DNA of 46,388 nt from a virus. Under the pieces are notes generated by a model. That model ran no database searches. It was not told the origin of the DNA and worked only from the letters and a program-made list of their open reading frames with translations. The translations under genes and the position numbers were made by a program. Positions 8,408 to 17,193 of the stretch are shown piece after piece. Every line of letters begins with the position of its first letter. Position 1 is the stretch's first letter. The DNA is taken from IMG/VR virus record IMGVR_UViG_3300050821_001168, positions 1 to 46,388 of that record; one strand, 5' to 3'.

Positions 8408-8965
8408 TTATTTCTCCCCGTTTCCGAATAATATGCTGTAGGCAGCACTACTCTCCTGAGTTGTTGTCGTCGCTTGTTCCGTTGTTGTTGGCGATGCTTT
8501 CTGACCGGTTTGATTGCCCACATTGGGCAATGCCGATGTTGATGGCGATACAAAAATGATTTGTTTGAACTTCAAAACCATCGTAATTGTATCAAAATGT
8601 TCCGGGTTTTCTTCGTGCGGCAAATCTTGTATGAACAGATTAGTATATAAATCCGTCATCGTTTGAATTTGAACCGGTGCAACTCCATTGAATATAGCGC
8701 GAATTTCCTGATACGTGTTTTGAAACGTTTGAGGCGTCAACACCATTGCCAAATCAATCGTATATGGCATTATAACCCGATGGTCAGTTATCACCGCGCC
8801 AGTTTCGACAGGATTTTCCGGCAGCTTTTGACCTTCCTTAACGTTGACTTTCAACGGTCTGGCATCGGCAAACAATTGATTGAAATCGGCATCATAAACC
8901 GCCACAACATCAGCGGCAGCACTCGAAGCGTATCCAACCCCATTTAACGATTGAGAAAACGACAT
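8408..8965 (-). CDS. Dit-like baseplate/tail protein
   Basis: 185 aa. The segment VKEGQKLPENPVETGAVITD followed by HRVIMPYTIDLAMVL is the hallmark of the Dit-like phage tail protein N-terminal domain (PVExGxxIxDH). After about residue 150 comes a low-complexity Thr/Gln/Ala tail. The gene lies directly after the tape-measure gene, as Dit-like connectors do. It is probably a ring that connects the last tube ring to the baseplate. Confidence 0.8.
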   Translation of the reverse strand: MSFSQSLNGVGYASSAAADVVAVYDADFNQLFADARPLKVNVKEGQKLPENPVETGAVITDHRVIMPYTIDLAMVLTPQTFQNTYQEIRAIFNGVAPVQIQTMTDLYTNLFIQDLPHEENPEHFDTITMVLKFKQIIFVSPSTSALPNVGNQTGQKASPTTTEQATTTTQESSAAYSILFGNGEK

Positions 8966-8975
8966 TTATTCAACC

Positions 8976-11027
8976 TCAGTATTGAACGCCGTCAGCATAA
9001 TTTGGCATCAATCCGTTGTAATGCTCACTTAAATGATCCAAGAATGTATCGGTAAACGATTTAGGATCGTCAGTTCCGCTATGTAAATGCACATCACCGC
9101 TCATAAGTAGCGAATTTGTGTTTGTTGAATTTCGCGTTGACAATGACGATGACGTTTGCGCCATTAATGGCGTTTTGGTCGAATTTAATATTCCTTTTCC
9201 CGCGTTCAAATTTGCGAGATATTCGGCATATTGACCTGTTTTTAATGCTTCTCCGTTCACATCTGCCGGACGGTCATAAAATCTTGATACCGCCGCACCT
9301 TTGGCCCCCGCTCCATCGGCTGAATGTTGAATGCGGTTCCAAAACGCAGCTTGGGAACCTTTTAACTCGTGTAATACAAAATCAATTTGTTCATCTTCGC
9401 TGCCTTGATCGGGAGCGTGTCCATAGGTCGCATGATAATCGGCTTTACGATCCGCGCTTGTAATTTGCCATAAACCCTGACCAGGACCGCCGCCCATTTC
9501 ATCTCGGTTTGCAATTCCCCCGCTTTCACGAATAGCTCTGGCCGCAAACCCCCATGCTGTCGCGTCATCCATACCCTTAGCAACAAATTTATCGTGAATG
9601 CGTTTAGCGGTTGCATCATGTTCCGCCGATGACGAAGTATCCGGGCCAGAATTGCCGTTACCGCCCCCTGTAAATTTCCCTTTAATCCAATCCCATGCTG
9701 CGGAACCCCCCTCTTTAATATCGGTAGTTCCGCCACCTAACAATAAATCAACCGGATTAAGTTGAACGATTTTTTCTAACGTTTCAACAATCGTTTTCAA
9801 TATCTGACCAAACTTGCCCCAATGAGTATCAAGATAGTTTAAGATTTCATCATTTTTAAGTTTGAAAAAATCCAAAGTTTCCATCACTTTTTTGTAGGCA
9901 AATATTATATCTTCAATTGCCGTTTTGAATAACGGATAACGCTTCATCATTTCGCCAATCGCCGAATTGTGACCAGCGGTAAATGCTTTAATGTCGTCAT
10001 ACAAAAAAGCAAACGCGGCAATCAATAATCCAATGCCAATAATAATCCAGGTTATTGGGTTTGAGAGAAATGCAATATTTAACCTCCACATTGCGAGTGT
10101 TGCAACTGCGATTGCAGCCCCCAACCCGTAAAAAAAACCGACAACCAAGTCCTTATGTTCCCGAAGAAATAAAATGAATTCTTCGACGTATTTCAACATT
10201 CTCCCGAGAATTGGCAAAAATGTTGTGTCGGCTTCAATCATCGCCCCGCGTAAGACTTGTTTAACGTCCATCCATTCAACGTTAAACTTTTTTGCAATCT
10301 CGGTATCCTCTTGTGTGATATTACCGAGCATTTTCTGACGTGCGATTAGTTCCTCAACCTCTTTACCGCCCGCTTGTAATATGCGAATTGTCGCCTCGTC
10401 TAACCCGATGCCGCGCAACATGGCAAAGCTCTGAGCTTTTGGCATGTCTTTAACTTTTTCCGCCAACTTCGGAAACAACTCAAATATGTTATTCAATTCG
10501 TGTTGCGGATCGGTTATCCCCAAAGCCTCAAAGAAACGCTTGCCCCTGAGAGGGGCACCGATCGCCATGCGTTGAAGGGACAGGGTTAGGGTCTGGACAG
10601 ACTGCACGAACCCGTCAGCCGTTCCCCCTTCCCGCCGCACGGCCTGGCCCCACGCATCGAGCATGGTGACGTTAAGCCCGAGTTGCTTTGCCTGTTCCCC
10701 TAAACGTTGCGACGTTTCGGCTTGCTCAAAAAATCTTTCAACTAATTTCTCAACCCCAAGCAACGCCGCGAAACCCGCCGCAATTTCCGCTAAATGCTCG
10801 ACAACTTTTTTACCCATTTCGGCCGCACGGTCGCCGACAACCGCAAATGCCTCGCCTAACTTAGTCGTGTGGGCAGTTGAATTTAAGGTTGCTTCAACCG
10901 TTCGTTCATGGTCTGCAACAACTTTTGCCGCCGTTTGTTCGCTCGCTTGCGTAACGCCCGCGAGTGCAAGTTTTGCCTTGGATGCATCGCCATCAAATAC
11001 GATCAAAAATGTGTCAAGAATTGACAT
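8976..11027 (-). CDS. Tape-measure protein with C-terminal tail lysozyme domain
   Basis: 683 aa from the ATG at 11027; a TTG two codons upstream (11033) is also in frame. The length sets tail length. The first ~290 residues are helical; residues ~298-345 are strongly hydrophobic with transmembrane-like segments (LVVGFFYGLGAAIAVATLAM, then WIIIGIGLLIAAFAFL), as in other tape-measure proteins that enter the inner membrane. Residues ~475-590 form a lysozyme-like domain: RESGG with E501 as the likely catalytic acid, then GGGPGQGLWQITS and IDFVLHEL, as in phage tail lysozymes that open peptidoglycan during DNA entry. It starts seven bases after the end of the frameshifted chaperone frame. A GC-rich island (10541-10680) lies inside codons for residues ~118-164. 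Confidence 0.93.
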   Translation of the reverse strand: MSILDTFLIVFDGDASKAKLALAGVTQASEQTAAKVVADHERTVEATLNSTAHTTKLGEAFAVVGDRAAEMGKKVVEHLAEIAAGFAALLGVEKLVERFFEQAETSQRLGEQAKQLGLNVTMLDAWGQAVRREGGTADGFVQSVQTLTLSLQRMAIGAPLRGKRFFEALGITDPQHELNNIFELFPKLAEKVKDMPKAQSFAMLRGIGLDEATIRILQAGGKEVEELIARQKMLGNITQEDTEIAKKFNVEWMDVKQVLRGAMIEADTTFLPILGRMLKYVEEFILFLREHKDLVVGFFYGLGAAIAVATLAMWRLNIAFLSNPITWIIIGIGLLIAAFAFLYDDIKAFTAGHNSAIGEMMKRYPLFKTAIEDIIFAYKKVMETLDFFKLKNDEILNYLDTHWGKFGQILKTIVETLEKIVQLNPVDLLLGGGTTDIKEGGSAAWDWIKGKFTGGGNGNSGPDTSSSAEHDATAKRIHDKFVAKGMDDATAWGFAARAIRESGGIANRDEMGGGPGQGLWQITSADRKADYHATYGHAPDQGSEDEQIDFVLHELKGSQAAFWNRIQHSADGAGAKGAAVSRFYDRPADVNGEALKTGQYAEYLANLNAGKGILNSTKTPLMAQTSSSLSTRNSTNTNSLLMSGDVHLHSGTDDPKSFTDTFLDHLSEHYNGLMPNYADGVQY

Positions 11028-11034
11028 ATTCAAA

Positions 11035-11579
11035 TTACTTTCGCTTTGAATGTTCCGACGCTAACCATTCGTTGTAACGTTGAACGGCAATCACTTCGTA
11101 AAGGTCTAACGCTTCCTCTAAGGTGTATTCGTATTTAAGTTCTTTAAGCGTAGCCTTATCGCTTCCGACAATTGCAGCAACGAAGGTGTCAACATTGGGG
11201 TAATCGACGCCAGAAAATTCATCCCGATAGTTTTTAAGAAACCCGAGACTACCCCTTGTTGAAAAAAACTTGTATTATACTTCATCATTTCCAGTTCAAT
11301 TTTAATTAACGTTTCATAATCTGGAACGTGATTATCTATTAACGCTTTTGTAGTCAAAGGAATTTCCGCGCCAGATGACGTTCTAACCGCGACATAAGCC
11401 ATGAGTTGAAGCATAACCGCTTCATTGCCCGAATAATCGCCAACTTTAGGAATAGCGGTTAATGGGTATTTTGCAACAATTTCCCGGCCAGCTATGGCCG
11501 GGAATTTTGAAATGATGTAACTTCGCACTTCACCTTTAAGCGTCGTTACTTCAACCTCTTTTGGTTCCAAAAACGCCAT
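11035..11579 (-). CDS. Tail assembly chaperone, -1 frameshift product (gpGT-like)
   Basis: A -1 slip at T_TTT_TTT (11268-11262) joins the first 106 residues of the chaperone to a second frame of 75 residues that ends with TAA at 11037-11035. I translated this frame by hand: it starts [12 protein letters not shown], has [16 protein letters not shown] and ends [20 protein letters not shown] plus a short basic tail. [10 protein letters not shown]...YNEW is typical of the T part of chaperones, which contacts tape measure and tube. The fused product is 181 aa. The open frame fills the whole gap to the tape-measure start with seven bases to spare. A homopolymer sequencing error would look the same, but the seven-T heptamer is in canonical phase. 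Confidence 0.85.
11118..11579 (-). CDS. Tail assembly chaperone, unshifted product (gpG-like)
   Basis: 153 aa. It lies between the tube and tape-measure genes, the conserved place of the tail assembly chaperones. The N-terminal ~100 residues are a compact mixed domain ([23 protein letters not shown], in two parts in the alignment), then codons 104-106 AGT-TTT-TTT form the slippery site. Without a shift, translation ends 47 codons later at 11118. The unshifted tail ([18 protein letters not shown]) is a short amphipathic helix. It is thought to coat the tape-measure protein during tail assembly, as lambda gpG does. Confidence 0.85.
   Translation of the reverse strand: MAFLEPKEVEVTTLKGEVRSYIISKFPAIAGREIVAKYPLTAIPKVGDYSGNEAVMLQLMAYVAVRTSSGAEIPLTTKALIDNHVPDYETLIKIELEMMKYNTSFFQQGVVSGFLKTIGMNFLASITPMLTPSLLQLSEAIRLRLKNLNTNTP
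11262..11268 (-). other. -1 ribosomal frameshift slippery heptamer T_TTT_TTT
   Basis: Seven T residues on the minus strand, phased so that the zero frame reads xxT TTT TTT, the canonical X_XXY_YYZ form. The codon after it is CAA. It joins the two tail-chaperone frames. I did not find an obvious strong hairpin directly downstream by eye. Confidence 0.82.
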
Positions 11580-11581
11580 GA

Positions 11582-12031
11582 TTACGCATCCGATCCCGTG
11601 CGGCTTTCAAACCCGAACATATAAACCTTGGTTTTCAACCGCCCGGCAGACGACAAACTAGCTCCCGGCATACCATCGGTTATGTCACCATTAGCAAGCG
11701 TGACAAGGCTACCATCCGGATATGCAACTGTAATCGTCACAACATCATACGCCAGAATTTTCCCTCGCGCTGGCGTGTTGTTTTGCAATAAAATTGCAAG
11801 ATTTTTGTCGTCGTCGGAACCTTGAATGACCGCGAGATTAAGTTTAATTGGGACCGCCCGCGACCATGTAACCAGATCGCCGTTAACTCCCATTGCATTA
11901 TCACCAATTTTCATTGACGGTAAATCAAACGGATCAACGTCATCGGCAAACTGACTGAGTGTAATACCATTCGGAAACGTGCTACTTGCAACCAAATTAA
12001 CAGTTGCGCCAAAACCAGTAACGTCTTGCAT
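11582..12031 (-). CDS. Tail tube protein
   Basis: 149 aa with SD AGGATT before its ATG. It lies between the sheath and the chaperones, the fixed position of the tube gene. The sequence is beta-rich with [22 protein letters not shown] and a long acidic loop [14 protein letters not shown], followed by [17 protein letters not shown], as in hexameric tube proteins that go with DUF3383-type sheaths. It forms the inner tube that carries DNA. Confidence 0.87.
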   Translation of the reverse strand: MQDVTGFGATVNLVASSTFPNGITLSQFADDVDPFDLPSMKIGDNAMGVNGDLVTWSRAVPIKLNLAVIQGSDDDKNLAILLQNNTPARGKILAYDVVTITVAYPDGSLVTLANGDITDGMPGASLSSAGRLKTKVYMFGFESRTGSDA

Positions 12032-12052
12032 TGCTTAAATCCTTTGTTTCAA

Positions 12053-13585
12053 TTACACGAGGTCATGTGTTCCGGTAACGGAACGAATTGCATCGTTCTT
12101 TTTGTAAATCAACGTATAATTTGCAGTCCATTCGACCAAATCATCTTCCCCGATTGCACTTGTAAATTGCACGTCAAGCCAATATCCGACAGATTGAACC
12201 TGATTATATGCAAGCGGATCGCCGCTAATGCTGGTAATTACCGCAATTTGCGTTGGCGTCAACTTTGTTCCGGCTGAAATTGTTCCGTTAAACAACGCAA
12301 GTGTAATCACCGATTGAAGAATGTTAATCAATGCGGCGCGACCGGCATTGTTTGTTGAAACTTGATTAACGGCCAGAAAATAAGTCATTAACGCTGCACC
12401 GGCAGCATCTTTGAACCACATTTCGTTAACGTAAATCCCCATATCAGTAGGGGACGATGAAAGCCCCGTTAGCGTTCCTCGTTGATAAAACTCAATAAGC
12501 TGGCCAGCGGTTTGAGTTTCACCGTAATAATTCACGCGAAGCGGATCATATGTATTTGCATCAACGTCATCCGTAACCGTTGGCGTGAAATTTCCGACCT
12601 GATACATATAATTCTGCGAGGCATTGCGGCGCGTATAATCTGTTGCGGCCATAATCATACCCGGCATCAAATATGCAAAATCAAGAGTGATGTTCGAGCT
12701 TAAAGTTATGCCCACACCGGGCAAATTAATCAATCCTTCGGAAACTGCCGAAGCGGTTGCAGTTGTAACCGGAGTTAATTGCATAAACATATTGTTTTGT
12801 GTTGCATTCCAGGTAGCCAGCTCAAGCCATTGTCCCTCGCTTAACGCAGGAACAAACGAATATGAACCAAAATTATTAGACGCAGCCGTTGAAGCAATCA
12901 TTGTATTTGTCAACGATTGCGCTGCCGAACCATTCGAGAAAATAGCCTTGGAACTTTCCCAACCGAGCAATGCGCCAAGATCGGGACTTGTGGCAACTGT
13001 GATTGAAACCGGAGAAGTCGCAGTCGATACCACGCCGCCGACTAAATCAAACGTGCCAGTTGTCGAATTCCATGTGACAGTCGCACCGGTCCACATGGCG
13101 TCGCCGTTTGCAGCTTGAATTTTTGCCTGAATAACTGCGGCAACTGCGGCCATGCTACCGGCACCACCCAAAACAAGGTTGGTCATCGTTTCGCTAATGG
13201 GCGTTCCGCTCGCACTCGCCATATTCAACGTCAGATGATTAACTGATCCGGTCGCAACGAATTGAGCAAGCGTTCCGGTCGCAAGCGGATCACCGAAAAT
13301 CAATGGCATCGTCGCAGCTTCAACCCAACTTGCAAACGACATTTTTTGCGGTTGCGTATTTGTCTTGGAAATGAATGAAAAATATGCCGCTGCGATAGCA
13401 TATTCCTGACTTGCTGATCCAAAATAATTTTCAACATCCGTTGGGCTATCAAATTCGGCAAATGAATTTGTGGGCAACAAATTATTAGTTGTAAACATTC
13501 GCAAAATCAATTCGCGATCACGAACGACCTGACCGGCAATAACCCCGGAAGTAATATCAATATACCTTGTAAATGAAATTGCCAC
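12053..13585 (-). CDS. Contractile tail sheath protein (DUF3383 type)
   Basis: 510 aa. It starts with GTG behind the SD AGGAG. The beginning (FTRYIDITSGVIAGQVVRDR and then LILRMFTTNN) and the segment SPTDVENYFGSASQEYAIAAAYF match DUF3383 sheath subunits, in which sheath residues 40-90 are the most conserved. The middle is a variable outer domain, and the C-terminal part (LTPTQIAVITSISGDPLAYN, then GYWLDVQF) contains the strands that lock neighbouring subunits. It polymerises around the tube and contracts on infection. Its presence defines the phage as a myovirus. Confidence 0.93.
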   Translation of the reverse strand: MAISFTRYIDITSGVIAGQVVRDRELILRMFTTNNLLPTNSFAEFDSPTDVENYFGSASQEYAIAAAYFSFISKTNTQPQKMSFASWVEAATMPLIFGDPLATGTLAQFVATGSVNHLTLNMASASGTPISETMTNLVLGGAGSMAAVAAVIQAKIQAANGDAMWTGATVTWNSTTGTFDLVGGVVSTATSPVSITVATSPDLGALLGWESSKAIFSNGSAAQSLTNTMIASTAASNNFGSYSFVPALSEGQWLELATWNATQNNMFMQLTPVTTATASAVSEGLINLPGVGITLSSNITLDFAYLMPGMIMAATDYTRRNASQNYMYQVGNFTPTVTDDVDANTYDPLRVNYYGETQTAGQLIEFYQRGTLTGLSSSPTDMGIYVNEMWFKDAAGAALMTYFLAVNQVSTNNAGRAALINILQSVITLALFNGTISAGTKLTPTQIAVITSISGDPLAYNQVQSVGYWLDVQFTSAIGEDDLVEWTANYTLIYKKNDAIRSVTGTHDLV

Positions 13586-13597
13586 GCTAAACTCCTG

Positions 13598-14131
13598 TCA
13601 AGAAAATCCTGTTACGGTTTCCGTTGTTGCATCGGTCGATGGAACAATTGAGCTAATCACATCATTGTAAGCAACTGTAAAATCAAACGACGGGGTTGCC
13701 TCAAACTGCCCTTCATCATCCTTAAAATAAGGTTGACGCATTGCTTGAATTCGATAAATTCCAACCCCTTCCGCGAGTAATGCTTGTATTGCCGCGTCGC
13801 TTTGAAGCGCACGTCCAACCGCGCGAACATAATCAGCGGCGGTTGTTTGAGTTGTGTTTGCGGGATTTTGAATTGCAAGCGCATTAATTTGGTATGTAAC
13901 TTCCATTCGTTCGGTTTCGCTATGTGTCATAACGCTATCCGCGAAAATATTCTTGCGACCCGGAAAGCCATACCGAGTTTCGCTCAATTTGAAAATATAT
14001 ACCGTATCGGTCGATGGTGTTCCTTGCGTTGTCGGCTGATATTCTTGCAAAATTGGAACGCTTAACGATTGTGCGGCTAACCCGGCACTAATCGTTGCGA
14101 TTAGTAACGTCATGAGTTGATTGTCGGTCAT
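13598..14131 (-). CDS. Tail/neck terminator protein (LIC_12616-like)
   Basis: 177 aa. It starts with a helix (NQLMTLLIATISAGLAAQ) followed by VPILQEYQPTTQGTPSTDTV and FKLSETRYGFPGRKN, a pattern seen in phage neck terminator or 'gateway' proteins placed between connector and sheath. The MEVTYQINALAIQNP strand and the repeated beta strands after it suit a ring capping tail tube and sheath. The ATG overlaps the stop of the gene before it. Function is from position and family resemblance. Confidence 0.72.
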   Translation of the reverse strand: MTDNQLMTLLIATISAGLAAQSLSVPILQEYQPTTQGTPSTDTVYIFKLSETRYGFPGRKNIFADSVMTHSETERMEVTYQINALAIQNPANTTQTTAADYVRAVGRALQSDAAIQALLAEGVGIYRIQAMRQPYFKDDEGQFEATPSFDFTVAYNDVISSIVPSTDATTETVTGFS

Positions 14132-14493
14132 GCCGTTAACCTAACTGCGATAGGAGAATTCCAACCGTCAATTTGCTTCCAATCCGTTTTGGTTAAACAT
14201 CTATAGCGGTGTGTATTCAAAACGAATTCGTCGGGAGCTTTGTCACGTTCAATATCCGTTGCCGCTTGAGTTGTATAAAACGTGACATATTCTTTTGCAA
14301 AATCCAACCCCAATTGCAAAAACGCGCTTCGCGGAACCGGTTGAAACGATCCGTAAACCGTAATCGGTGCGGCAAACGTTGTAACTTGCAATCCAATTCC
14401 GTTAACTGTGCGACCCGTGGAGCTATACCATTGAACAGCCGTTCGTCCTATAACACCTAACGCCTTATTTAACAGATTTGATCCCGGTATCAT
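14128..14493 (-). CDS. Head-tail connector / collar-like protein
   Basis: 121 aa, overlapped by four bases on both sides. It reads IPGSNLLNKALGVIGRTAV, then WYSSTGRTVNGIGLQVTTF and GSFQPVPRSAF, a pattern I know from small collar or stopper proteins in phages with this head-gene set. A late FYTTQAATDIERDKAPDEFV is followed by TDWKQIDGW, suggesting a small beta barrel. It likely closes the portal channel before tail joining. The precise role is not shown by sequence alone. Confidence 0.65.
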   Translation of the reverse strand: MIPGSNLLNKALGVIGRTAVQWYSSTGRTVNGIGLQVTTFAAPITVYGSFQPVPRSAFLQLGLDFAKEYVTFYTTQAATDIERDKAPDEFVLNTHRYRCLTKTDWKQIDGWNSPIAVRLTA

Positions 14494-14999
14494 GTTGCCG
14501 AACCTTTATTTGCGACAATATGAGTTGCCGTAGCTATCATGTATCCTGTATCATTCAATGGTTTTGCACCCGAATTCGTGCTAGGTTCGCCGCTCGCACG
14601 CCGCCTGTCGCGTGCATCAATGGTTGCCTGTTTTAACGGAGGTTCCCAAACACTTACAATTTGTTTTCGTATTGATCCTTCCGCAACGCCGCCGATCAAT
14701 TCTAACGCATCGTCAAAAGTTCCCTCGCCTCGCAACATGCGTTTTGAAGCATAACTTACCGTCTTTGCCCACAACTGTTGAACTTGCTTAAACATTCCTC
14801 TTAAACCCATACGCGGCGGTATATTGTTCGTTGGGCTTCCAAATTCTTGAATGGCAGCAACGTAAGCCACCTGAGTCCCATTTGGATAGACCGAGCTGGC
14901 AAACCAGCCCACTTGACCTTCGCGGCGGGACACCCCTTCTAGCGCGGTTTCCAGGGGCTTTCTGGCCGGTCCCGGTGTTCGGACTACCCGAGCAGCCAT
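14490..14999 (-). CDS. Neck / head-tail joining protein
   Basis: 169 aa from the ATG at 14999, one base after the stop of the DUF4054 gene; an earlier in-frame start at 15050 would lie inside that gene. The core GWFASSVYPNGTQVAYVAAI and QEFGSPTNNIPPRMGLRGMF is the well-known signature of tail-completion/neck proteins related to HK97 gp10, where (F/Y)G...IPPRP lies on the ring surface. A helical C-terminal part follows. The 5' half sits in one of the GC-rich islands of the genome (14881-15080). Confidence 0.75.
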   Translation of the reverse strand: MAARVVRTPGPARKPLETALEGVSRREGQVGWFASSVYPNGTQVAYVAAIQEFGSPTNNIPPRMGLRGMFKQVQQLWAKTVSYASKRMLRGEGTFDDALELIGGVAEGSIRKQIVSVWEPPLKQATIDARDRRRASGEPSTNSGAKPLNDTGYMIATATHIVANKGSAT

Positions 15000-15000
15000 A

Positions 15001-15468
15001 TCAATAACAGCCTGGCCGGAACACGCCGCCGACACGCCGGAAAGCGGCAAGTTCCGGCGTGCCCCCGACGCTCCAACCGCCAGCCGATCTCACTTGTAAA
15101 AGTGCCAAGAGTTGCTGACCGTATGGCGTCAGATTTAACCACCATTGAAATTGAGATTTAACAGGTGGGGGCATTAACGTCACCTGTATTTTGTCGATAC
15201 GTGCGGCAACCGCCAACCCCGGCGCGGCGTTGTTTTCAGCAACAATGATGTCGTTCAATGCCGCTAAATGTGCCGTCATTTGATACAACGCCAACTGACG
15301 ATTTTTGTTACGCAACCAGCCGCGATTGTATGCGCTTATATACGAAGTTCCCTGAGTGAACCAAAGTTGCAAACTTGCTTCGGTATATGTAATCGTGTTC
15401 GCAAAAAACGGGAACGCCGTTCGGAAATCCGCATCCGTATAAACAAGCGGGTTAGGATAATCCGTCAT
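15001..15468 (-). CDS. Head-tail adaptor protein (DUF4054-like)
   Basis: 155 aa. The N-terminus has [20 protein letters not shown], the typical helix-loop of DUF4054 adaptor proteins, followed by [19 protein letters not shown]. The C-terminus contains [19 protein letters not shown] and [10 protein letters not shown], again characteristic. It binds below the portal as the first connector ring. The stop (TGA) is directly followed by the next start, so the genes are coupled. Codon use becomes GC-rich in the last third. Confidence 0.8.
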   Translation of the reverse strand: MTDYPNPLVYTDADFRTAFPFFANTITYTEASLQLWFTQGTSYISAYNRGWLRNKNRQLALYQMTAHLAALNDIIVAENNAAPGLAVAARIDKIQVTLMPPPVKSQFQWWLNLTPYGQQLLALLQVRSAGGWSVGGTPELAAFRRVGGVFRPGCY

Positions 15469-15484
15469 TTAATCAACCTTTTCG

Positions 15485-15997
15485 TTAAGCGAAGTTATTC
15501 ACAATTCGCGACAACGGCTTTGATCGCGGCATATTTGTTGGGCTGTAACCCGGCCTTCCCCCAACCAACGGCACGACAGTTTTACTCATGTCGCCGCGAT
15601 CTTTTGAAGTTACGTAATCGTTAGCAACCAACGGTGCCGAGCCGTCACGCTGCATCATATCCGCCGCAACGGCATCAGGATCGTCACGCCAGCCGCCCGC
15701 CTTGTGAACGACAACCCAACCGGTTTCAACCAATTTCTTAAATGAGGATTGTGCATTCAAGAAATCCATTTCATCTTGCGTCGCTTCGGTCATAACTCCA
15801 AGCATAGTAATTAATCCACGCTTTTGAGCAATACCGGCACCCCCTTTGATGACAAACCGACGACCCGAAACTGGCAATTGTTTTGGGTCAGCCGGTTGAT
15901 GCCATTCGGTAATGGTTGTTGAATTCGTAATTGTGGAATATAACCGCCATGCCACATTTGAATGTGGTCGGGCCGGTTTAATTGCACTTTTCGCCAC
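15485..15997 (-). CDS. Hypothetical virion protein
   Basis: 170 aa between the capsid and the DUF4054 adaptor. It reads ITEWHQPADPKQLPVSGRRF followed by VIKGGAGIA, then ATQDEMDFLNAQSSFKKLVE and GWVVVHKAGGW. Proteins of this kind occur next to the capsid in related phages. I do not recognise a domain with a known role. The C-terminal ~50 residues are rich in Pro, Gly and basic residues and may be disordered. Placement suggests a minor head or neck component. Confidence 0.6.
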   Translation of the reverse strand: MAKSAIKPARPHSNVAWRLYSTITNSTTITEWHQPADPKQLPVSGRRFVIKGGAGIAQKRGLITMLGVMTEATQDEMDFLNAQSSFKKLVETGWVVVHKAGGWRDDPDAVAADMMQRDGSAPLVANDYVTSKDRGDMSKTVVPLVGGRPGYSPTNMPRSKPLSRIVNNFA

Positions 15998-16054
15998 GGT
16001 GAAAATCCTTTTTATTTTGCGATTAAACGCGGCTACTTAACCGCGTTTATCAAA

Positions 16055-17161
16055 TCAGCAACCGTAATAGCGGATGACCGCATAGGGACGTTTACACATA
16101 ACGCCAGACGTGGCATTTGAATAAACTTCTTCATAACCCTTCGTCAATGTTTGCACGCCACAAACCCGGAATTTGGCCGGAACGCATTGCAACCATGTCC
16201 GCCCATCGTCAGTTGACATATCCGATACGTTTTCAGCGTAAAGAATGGCAACATTCAAGCCGGCATGTGCCCCGTCAAGTTCCGGCGCGGAAACAATACG
16301 AACGCGGGGATAAGTTTTCGTCAACCAATCGCGAACACTCACGCCGAAGTCCGTTGTTACCGTAAGGTAGTCAACAACCGCGGTCGCAAGTCCAAGTGTG
16401 ATTGCAGTTGTTTCAGGATCAACCAAATCTTGAGTTGCGACACGCAACCCCGAAAGCATCGTGCGAATATCTTTCGTGATTTCGATAAACGTTTTGGTTG
16501 ACCATTGAGGGAATGTTGAAGCTCCATTCGGAAATTCAATGTATGCGGGAAGTCCCGGATCATTCAAAAATCCATAAGTCAGATTATCACCGGAATTATA
16601 TCCGAAGAAACCAACCGCATTCCGCTGAATTTCAAGAGCAAGCGTCGCACCTTCACGCTTCGCGGAAGCTGTATTGACCCGCATTCGTGAAGCGCGGGCT
16701 TCCTCCAATGTTCCGACCCGCATTCCCTCTTCAAACCTGACAACGGTTCGCGTGTTAAAATTAACGTTCCATGATGCCAACGGCACGTTACCGTAATCAG
16801 AATAAGGAACGCTTGTTCCGGTGACTTCCATCACACCTTGCACGATTTCTTCATCTTCCCAACTGCCGCTTGTGGTAATCCCCACAAGTTCATCAATTTT
16901 ACGCGGAGCGGTAACAATATTCACAAAACCGGGAAGCCAATTTTGCAGAAATTGAACCGGGGTATTGATCGAACCGGTTGTCAACGTCGGATCAAGTGCG
17001 TCAAATGTCGTGACGGCTTCAATCATGCGCCTGAGTTGAAGCGGGGGAAGTTGAATTCCAATACGCGACAACTCGTTAAAATCGTTCGCATCAAATGTTG
17101 CAAACCTTTTAACTTGTCGCGGTCCAATGTGAGAATGTTCAACGCTTGCAATTGTGGGCAC
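16055..17161 (-). CDS. Major capsid protein (DUF2184 type)
   Basis: 368 aa, starting with GTG behind SD AGGAG. Features: FDANDFNELSRIGIQLPPLQ, the segment RKIDELVGITTSGSWEDEEI, RTVVRFEEGMRVGTLEEARA, and the C-terminal YEEVYSNATSGVMCKRPYAV. This is the pattern of DUF2184 major capsid proteins, which have an HK97-like fold. The gene follows the cement gene, as expected. No separate scaffold gene is obvious; the C-terminal region of the protease (residues ~300-438) may serve as scaffold. Confidence 0.9.
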   Translation of the reverse strand: MPTIASVEHSHIGPRQVKRFATFDANDFNELSRIGIQLPPLQLRRMIEAVTTFDALDPTLTTGSINTPVQFLQNWLPGFVNIVTAPRKIDELVGITTSGSWEDEEIVQGVMEVTGTSVPYSDYGNVPLASWNVNFNTRTVVRFEEGMRVGTLEEARASRMRVNTASAKREGATLALEIQRNAVGFFGYNSGDNLTYGFLNDPGLPAYIEFPNGASTFPQWSTKTFIEITKDIRTMLSGLRVATQDLVDPETTAITLGLATAVVDYLTVTTDFGVSVRDWLTKTYPRVRIVSAPELDGAHAGLNVAILYAENVSDMSTDDGRTWLQCVPAKFRVCGVQTLTKGYEEVYSNATSGVMCKRPYAVIRYYGC

Positions 17162-17193
17162 TGTATTAAACTCCTGCTAAAATTGACCGTTTA

